From NCBI RefSeq assembly GCF_018332695.1, contig NZ_BOQN01000133.1, forward strand, positions 51,917 to 115,916: 64,000 nucleotides of DNA, given 5' to 3'. Below are positions 59,629-64,000 of this stretch, piece after piece. This DNA is from Paractinoplanes toevensis. Its GTDB lineage: Bacteria > Actinomycetota > Actinomycetes > Mycobacteriales > Micromonosporaceae. Under the pieces are notes generated by a model. It saw nothing but the letters and a program-made list of their open reading frames with translations, was not told where the DNA came from and did not search any database. The stretch's first letter is position 1. Each line of letters starts with the position of its first letter. Made by a program: the position numbers and the translations under genes.

Positions 59629-59976
59629 ATGACCATCGGTCAGATGACCGCGCGTACGGGTGTTCCGCCGCGGTTGTTGCGCTATTACGAGGATCGGCAA
59701 CTGATCGTTCCGCCCCGTGACCGCAACGGCTACCGGGTGTACTGCGAGCTCGGTGTCGCACGGGTCGAACAGATCCGCTCGTTGCTCGACGCGGGCCTGC
59801 CCACGAAACTGATCAAGGCCGTGCTGCCTCGGCTGAACAGCTCCGACGTCACCGTGCTGTCCGGCGACGGCGACGAGGTCCGCACCGCGCTGTGCCGGGA
59901 GGCCACGTCGCTGCCGCACCGCATCGACGAGTTGACGGCTCGCCGGAGGCACTGGTGCGCTATGCCGAGGCCGTGA
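59629..59976 (+). CDS. MerR-family regulator
   Basis: A 115-residue MerR protein. TIGQMTARTGVPPRLLRYYE, then DRQLIVPPRDRNGYRVY, is the winged helix-turn-helix; VEQIRSLLDAGLPTKLIKAV starts the linking coiled coil. The effector part is very short and contains two Cys (near residues 88 and 110). It is divergent from the serine hydrolase gene, its likely target. The ATG at 59629 or GTG at 59623 can both be the start. Its 3' end overlaps the convergent membrane-protein gene by 17 nt. Confidence 0.85.
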   Translation: MTIGQMTARTGVPPRLLRYYEDRQLIVPPRDRNGYRVYCELGVARVEQIRSLLDAGLPTKLIKAVLPRLNSSDVTVLSGDGDEVRTALCREATSLPHRIDELTARRRHWCAMPRP

Positions 59977-60400
59977 CGTACTGATCCCGGGTGATGCGGC
60001 GGCGCTCGATCAGATAGCCGGTGAGCACGAACCCGAGGCTGGGCAGGGTGGTCATCAGCTGCGGCCAGGTGTTCTCACCGGGCGGGTCGACGCTGGATAT
60101 TCCCGGATAGAACACGACGGACAGTTGGGTGAGGCCGTAGATGCTCGCGATGGTGGCGGCAGTCGCCAGCGATGCGCGCGTCTGGGCGGGCTTCCACAGG
60201 TAGTAGAGGGCCGCCACCCCCAGTGCGACGCCCATGCTCATGGTTTGCGCGTTGTGGAACTTCGCGTGCGGCGGCCAGGCCGGATTGTAGATGTGCGACT
60301 CGTTCCAGTCGGCGACATAGACGCCGACACCGGTTCCCGCCGCGGACAGGGAGATGAGCACCTTTCCCCACGGGAAATTCCTGCGGTTTCGATCTGACAC
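59960..60400 (-). CDS. Small membrane protein, DUF6640-like
   Basis: A 146-residue protein with four predicted spans (first KVLISLSAAGTGVGVYVA, last LMTTLPSLGFVLTGYLI). The segment WNESHIYNPAWPPHAKFHN, followed by AQTMSMG, is rich in conserved-looking aromatic and His residues and matches the family I remember as DUF6640. Function unknown. The GTG start at 60400 has GAGGGGG upstream. Two TetR-type operators lie just before it, so it belongs to the regulon of the adjacent tetR. Confidence 0.65.
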   Translation of the reverse strand: MSDRNRRNFPWGKVLISLSAAGTGVGVYVADWNESHIYNPAWPPHAKFHNAQTMSMGVALGVAALYYLWKPAQTRASLATAATIASIYGLTQLSVVFYPGISSVDPPGENTWPQLMTTLPSLGFVLTGYLIERRRITRDQYVTASA

Positions 60401-60416
60401 GTTGTCCCCCTCGATG

Positions 60417-60439
60417 GTGATGTCGCGTCGAGACATCAC
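60417..60439. promoter_or_regulatory. TetR operator copy 1
   Basis: GTGATGTC-N7-GACATCAC, a perfect 8-bp inverted repeat 17 nt before the start of the DUF6640-like gene. Confidence 0.7.
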
Positions 60440-60443
60440 GATA

Positions 60444-60466
60444 TTGATGTCTCGCCGCGACGTCAA
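60444..60466. promoter_or_regulatory. TetR operator copy 2
   Basis: TTGATGTC-N7-GACGTCAA, one mismatch between the arms. It is centred 27 bp from copy 1 and overlaps the tetR stop codon. Confidence 0.6.
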
Positions 60467-61065
60467 CCCGTCGGAGCCCGGCGCCGCTCTCGTGGCGATC
60501 GAGCCGGGGAGACGATGGCGGTGAGAAGCGACATCACGGTTTCGGTGATGGTCGCCAGGTCGGCTTCGTCGTCGCCGTCCAGCCACTTGCGGTAGGCCGC
60601 ACGGAAGATCTGACTTCCGGTGCCGGCCGCGAGCTCAGCGATGTCGGGGTCGACTCCGCGCTCGACGAGTGCCCGGCGGAACCGATCGGCCATCTGGTGC
60701 TGTTTGATCAGATCCCGTTCCAGCAGCCGCGGGTCCGACGCGATCAGCCGGCCCCGTCGGCGCAGGTCTTCTCGTGATCCGAGACTTTCCCAGTCGTAGC
60801 CGGCCAGGGTGCGGATCACCGCCGGAAGCGGCTGCGTGAGGTCGGGGGTCCGCAGGAGTTCCTCGACGAGCGCCTCGGTGAGGACGTTCGCGTCGGCGAA
60901 GAAGATCTCTTCCTTGTCCGGGAAGTACCGGAAGAACGTCCGGGTGGTGACGCGGGCGCGTTCCGCGATCTGGACCGCACTGGTCGCCTCGAAGCCTTGC
61001 TCCTCGAACAGTTCCATGGCGGCCTGCCTCATCCGCTCTTCACTGCCGTGTTCCCACCTAGGCAT
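60463..61065 (-). CDS. TetR-family regulator
   Basis: A 200-residue TetR protein. Residues 8-55 form the DNA-binding domain (ERMRQAAMELFEEQGFEATS, VQIAERARVTTRTFFRYF, PDKEEIFF). The helical C-part (LLERDLIKQHQMADRFRRAL) is the ligand and dimer domain. Four copies of TGATGTC-N7-GACATCA flank the gene, two on each side. It should control itself, the oxidoreductase at 61157 and the membrane protein at 59960. The ATG at 61065 is where family similarity starts, though its ribosome site is weak. Confidence 0.9.
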   Translation of the reverse strand: MPRWEHGSEERMRQAAMELFEEQGFEATSAVQIAERARVTTRTFFRYFPDKEEIFFADANVLTEALVEELLRTPDLTQPLPAVIRTLAGYDWESLGSREDLRRRGRLIASDPRLLERDLIKQHQMADRFRRALVERGVDPDIAELAAGTGSQIFRAAYRKWLDGDDEADLATITETVMSLLTAIVSPARSPRERRRAPTG

Positions 61066-61085
61066 GGCGCCAGGATACTCAGCAC

Positions 61086-61110
61086 GCTGATGTCTCGCCA
61101 TGACATCAGC
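61086..61110. promoter_or_regulatory. TetR operator copy 3
   Basis: GCTGATGTC-N7-GACATCAGC, a perfect 9-bp inverted repeat and the best copy, 21 bp upstream of the tetR start. Confidence 0.75.
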
Positions 61111-61118
61111 TGCTACCG

Positions 61119-61139
61119 TGATGTCACGGCGCGACAACA
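61119..61139. promoter_or_regulatory. TetR operator copy 4
   Basis: TGATGTC-N7-GACAACA, one mismatch, 18 bp before the oxidoreductase start and 31 bp from copy 3. Confidence 0.65.
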
Positions 61140-61156
61140 GTAGAAGAGGGGTTGCC

Positions 61157-62101
61157 ATGAAGCGCATCCAATATCACCGGTACGGCGGCCCGGAAGTCCT
61201 GCGGCTGCAGAGCTTCGAGCCGCCATCACCGGGCCAGGGCGAGGTTCTCGTACGGGTGAAAGCCGCCGCCGCCAACGCGATGGACTGGAAAATCCGCAAC
61301 GGCGAGATGCGCCTGATGACCGGCCGCGGCTTCCCGCGTGGGGCCGGCAACGAATTCGCGGGCGTCGTCGAGGCGGTCGGCGCGGGCGTCACCAGGTTCG
61401 GTGTCGGCGACGCGGTGCTCGGCGGAACAAGCCTCAAGGGGGCGGGAGCGTTCGCCGAGATGGTCATCGCCGACGAGAAGGCGGTGGTGCACAAGCCGCC
61501 GGAGGTGTCCTACGAGCAGGCCGCCGCGATCCCGGTGGTCGGCATCACCGCGTTCCAGGCCCTGCTCCGCAAGGGAAAGCTACGACCCGGGCAGACCGTC
61601 TTCGTCAACGGCTGTCTCGGCGGCGTCGGCCGGGCCGCCGCGCAGATCGCGATGATGTCCGGCGCCTCGGTGGGAGGCAGCTGCCGCGCCACCGACGCGG
61701 CGGAGGCGCACGACCTCGGCATCGCCCCGGTCGTCGAGTTCGGCTTCGATCCGGCCCGGCTCGACGAACGATTCGACCTGGTCCTCGACACCGCCGGCAC
61801 ACTTCCGGCCAGGGTGGCCCGGGCGTTGCTGAGGCCCGGCGGTCGCATCATCGACATCGTCCCCGCGCCGGTGAAGTTCGCGAGGAGTGCCCTGCCCGGG
61901 GCCTATCGCCTGATGATCGCCCAGCCCAGCATCGAGGATCTCGAGGAGGTGACCCGCATCGCCGCCCGGGGACGGCTGCGAATTCCGATCGCTCGCACCG
62001 TGCCGCTCGCCGACGCGATCCCGGCGCTCACCGAGCTCGAACTTCACCACCTTCCCAGAGGCGGCAAGCTGATCATCACGGCCGGAGATCCGCGGCAATG
62101 A
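61157..62101 (+). CDS. NADP-dependent MDR oxidoreductase (quinone-reductase-like)
   Basis: A 314-residue medium-chain reductase without zinc ligands. MKRIQYHRYGGPEVL, AAAANAMDWKIRNGEM, GNEFAGVVEAVGAGVTRFGV and the nucleotide motif VNGCLGGVGRAAAQIA are typical of quinone or enone reductases. It is divergent from tetR with two operators between, so it is probably induced by a reactive small molecule it helps to remove. GAGGGG precedes the ATG at 61157. Its last 26 nt overlap the TPR gene on the other strand. Confidence 0.9.
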   Translation: MKRIQYHRYGGPEVLRLQSFEPPSPGQGEVLVRVKAAAANAMDWKIRNGEMRLMTGRGFPRGAGNEFAGVVEAVGAGVTRFGVGDAVLGGTSLKGAGAFAEMVIADEKAVVHKPPEVSYEQAAAIPVVGITAFQALLRKGKLRPGQTVFVNGCLGGVGRAAAQIAMMSGASVGGSCRATDAAEAHDLGIAPVVEFGFDPARLDERFDLVLDTAGTLPARVARALLRPGGRIIDIVPAPVKFARSALPGAYRLMIAQPSIEDLEEVTRIAARGRLRIPIARTVPLADAIPALTELELHHLPRGGKLIITAGDPRQ

Positions 62102-64000
62102 CGGCGCGGGTCACCGTGGCGTCGGATACCACGTCCAGGGCCGCGCGGACCTCGTCCATCCGCCGGGCCAGGTCCGGCGCCCGTTCCCGCAGGGCGTCGA
62201 GGTCGCCGCGCAGGCCCAGCACCTGGGTCCACAGCACGGCACGGCCCTGCTCGGCCAGTTCGAGGCCGAGCCGGTGGCGGCCGGCCAGCAGCGCCGCGGC
62301 GGCCGCGTCCGAGCCGAGCCCCGCCCAGCGCGCCAGGTGCGCTTCCCGGGTGTCGCGGCCGAGCCCGTGCCAGGCGACCTGGGGCAGCGCCTCGACGGCC
62401 GCGCGGTAGCCGTCGGCGGCGGTGCCGGCGTCGTCGGCCCGGACGCCGGTGTCGCCCCACATCCGCGCCGCCCGCAGCCGGGACTGCGGTGACGACGCGG
62501 CCGAGGAGGTCGCGGCCCGCCACGCCGCGACCGCGCCCGGGACATCCGGCCGGTCGGCCGGCGCCATCAGCGCGATCCCGAGGTTCGACAGGTGCGGTGC
62601 ATGGTCCGGGTGGTAGGGATGCGTACCGGTGGCCGCCTGCCGGGCCAGGTCGACGGCCTGCTCCCGGTCGCGCGGATCGCCGGTCCGGGCGAACCGGGCG
62701 AGCAGGATCATGGCCAGGTTCGACTGGAAGCGGCACCGGTCGGGGTGCGGCTCGATGGTCGCGTCGACGGCGCGGCGGGCGGCCGCGGCGGCGGCGTCCA
62801 GGACCGCCGGGTCGTGGTCGAGTTCGAACCGGCACAGCAGCGCGTTGCCGAGGTTGGACAGGTGCGTCGCCCTGGCCCCGGCCTCCCGCACCGCGTCCAC
62901 GGCGCGCTGTGCGGCGTCCACCGCCGCGGTGAGATCGGCGGCGTGGCCGGTGCGTTCGAACCGGGCCAGCAGCGTCACCGCGTGGTTCGACCACCGGTCC
63001 GCCCGTTGCGACTCGGCGACACCGGACCCCTCGGCCGCCGCCCGGGTCACGGCCACCGCCTCGTCCAGGACATCCGGTTCACCGGTGCGGTCGAACCGGG
63101 CCGTCAGCGCATTGCCCAGGTTCATCCCGTACATGGCCCGGTCGGGGCCGTCGGCCGGGCCGGCGACCGCCTCCCGGTAGGCGCCGATGGCCTGGTGCAG
63201 GTCGTCGAGCGTCCCGGTGTGCCGGAACCGGGCCTGCAGCGCGTTGCCGAGGTTCGACAGGCAGGCACCGCGGCCGGCGTGCCCGGCCGGGATCGCCGCG
63301 GCCGCCCGGCGCAGGACGTCGACGGCTTCGTCGACGTCGGCCCGCTGCCCGGTCCGGTCGAAGAGCGCGGTCAGCGAGGCACCGAGGTTGGTGGAGTACC
63401 GGACGAGGTCGGGGTGATCGGCCGGCGTCACCGTGACCGCCCAGCGCCCGGCCTCGACCGCCGCGGTCAGGTCGTCGACCTGACCGGCACGGGTGTACCT
63501 GGTCCGCAGCGCGTTGCCCAGATCGGACAGGTACCGGGCGAACATCGGCGCACCGGCCGGGGTCGCCTCGACGGCACGGCCCGCGGCGGCCACCGCCCCT
63601 TCCAGGTCTGCCGGCGCGGCGGTGCGGTCGAACCGGGCCCGCAGGTAGATCCCGAGATTGGACCACCAGCCGGCCCGGTCGGGATCGTCGTCACGGGTGC
63701 CCGCGACCGCCTCGACGGCCGCGTCGACCGCGGCGTCGAGATCGGCCGGGTCGCCGAAGCGCAGGTAGTGCTGGAACCGGGCGTTGCCGAGTCGGGCCAG
63801 ATGCAGCGGCCGGTCGGCACCGGCGACGGCCACCGCTTCCTCGGCCAGGTCGACGGACTCGGTCAGGTCGGCGTCGGCCCCGGTGAGTTCGAAGCGCGTC
63901 CACAGAAAACTGCTGAGGGTCGACAGCCGGTCGGCCCGCGCCGGGTGCCCGGGCGGCGCGGCCGCCAGCGCCTGCCGGCCGACCAGGACCGCCTCGTCGA
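62076..64000 (-). CDS. TPR-repeat protein, 5' end outside window, no CHAT domain
   Basis: At least 640 residues, continuing past the right edge. It is built of units of about 50 residues such as YLSDLGNALRTRYTRAGQVD, followed by DLTAAVEAGRWAV; at least nine units are visible. This is the TPR type found in front of CHAT protease domains in actinomycetes. The last part (LAGRHRLGLELAEQGRAVLW, TQVLGLRGDLDALRERAP) is the usual linker to CHAT. The protein nevertheless stops about 35 residues later, overlapping the convergent oxidoreductase gene by 26 nt. The catalytic domain is absent, by truncation or because the protein acts as a scaffold only. Confidence 0.85.
   Translation of the reverse strand, partial: DEAVLVGRQALAAAPPGHPARADRLSTLSSFLWTRFELTGADADLTESVDLAEEAVAVAGADRPLHLARLGNARFQHYLRFGDPADLDAAVDAAVEAVAGTRDDDPDRAGWWSNLGIYLRARFDRTAAPADLEGAVAAAGRAVEATPAGAPMFARYLSDLGNALRTRYTRAGQVDDLTAAVEAGRWAVTVTPADHPDLVRYSTNLGASLTALFDRTGQRADVDEAVDVLRRAAAAIPAGHAGRGACLSNLGNALQARFRHTGTLDDLHQAIGAYREAVAGPADGPDRAMYGMNLGNALTARFDRTGEPDVLDEAVAVTRAAAEGSGVAESQRADRWSNHAVTLLARFERTGHAADLTAAVDAAQRAVDAVREAGARATHLSNLGNALLCRFELDHDPAVLDAAAAAARRAVDATIEPHPDRCRFQSNLAMILLARFARTGDPRDREQAVDLARQAATGTHPYHPDHAPHLSNLGIALMAPADRPDVPGAVAAWRAATSSAASSPQSRLRAARMWGDTGVRADDAGTAADGYRAAVEALPQVAWHGLGRDTREAHLARWAGLGSDAAAAALLAGRHRLGLELAEQGRAVLWTQVLGLRGDLDALRERAPDLARRMDEVRAALDVVSDATVTRAVIAADLRP

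Noticed and set aside
1..64000. tRNA, rRNA, CRISPR array, insertion sequence, prophage or attachment site
   Set aside because: Looked for cloverleaf-like segments, regular short repeats, transposase or integrase proteins and terminal repeats; none seen by eye.

Overview
The window is high-GC DNA from an actinomycete. Codon third positions are almost all G or C, many genes start with GTG, and neighbouring genes overlap by 4 nt (ATGA/GTGA) almost everywhere. The gene set (luciferase-like oxidoreductase, LigD-type end-joining polymerase, SpoIIE phosphatase, DUF6158-like protein, GH59 and GH78 enzymes, TPR protein) suggests a soil actinomycete, perhaps Actinoplanes or another Micromonosporaceae. 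That placement is inference, not a search result. I saw no rRNA, tRNA, CRISPR array, transposase or origin.

Region 1 (1-9.6 kb): a minus-strand tryptophan catabolic operon. Starting from kynA it encodes tryptophan dioxygenase, kynureninase, kynurenine 3-monooxygenase and then the full meta-cleavage tail. The tail runs 2-aminomuconate semialdehyde dehydrogenase, hydratase, acylating acetaldehyde dehydrogenase, aldolase, decarboxylase, RidA-type deaminase and 3-hydroxyanthranilate dioxygenase (cut by the window edge). The order E-H-J-I-G-F-C matches the nba cluster of nitrobenzoate-degrading pseudomonads as I remember it. A divergent Lrp/AsnC regulator with a palindromic site before its start is the likely kynurenine sensor. 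No formamidase lies inside this operon.

Region 2 (9.6-26 kb): an XRE-cupin regulator faces a 13-gene minus-strand operon. It encodes a family-5 binding protein, two permeases, a fused double ATPase, HyuA, two tandem HyuB copies, an amidohydrolase, an NTF2-like protein, a quinone-reductase-like MDR, a TIGR04076-like protein, a luciferase-like oxidoreductase, and an alpha/beta hydrolase with an HGGFW motif and a 3-dehydroquinase-like N-domain. It looks like a complete import-and-degrade pathway for an unknown amide or lactam. A cluster of TTGTTCAC operator-like sites precedes it. This is the best candidate for an undescribed system.

Region 3 (26-35.5 kb): a rhamnoside-use locus with carboxylesterase, GH78 alpha-L-rhamnosidase, a sugar ABC importer and a divergent LacI regulator with three LacI-type operators between them.

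Region 4 (35.5-43.8 kb): an aldo/keto reductase remnant, a plus-strand Opp/Dpp transporter operon (SBP-B-C-D-F) with a strong hairpin after the SBP gene, and a DUF4173-like membrane protein closed by a terminator.

Region 5 (43.8-64 kb): mixed single genes. These are a yellow/MRJP-like protein, a stand-alone end-joining polymerase, a GAF-SpoIIE phosphatase, a DUF6158-like protein, a DUF2243-CtaG pair, a P450, a GH59 galactosylceramidase-like enzyme, an MFS-MarR pair, an FGGY kinase, a DUF72 protein, an epoxide hydrolase, a frameshifted serine hydrolase, MerR, and a TetR regulon with four copies of one operator. Last comes a TPR protein that ends where a CHAT domain would be expected. This end carries several broken genes (PRC-like, VOC, serine hydrolase).
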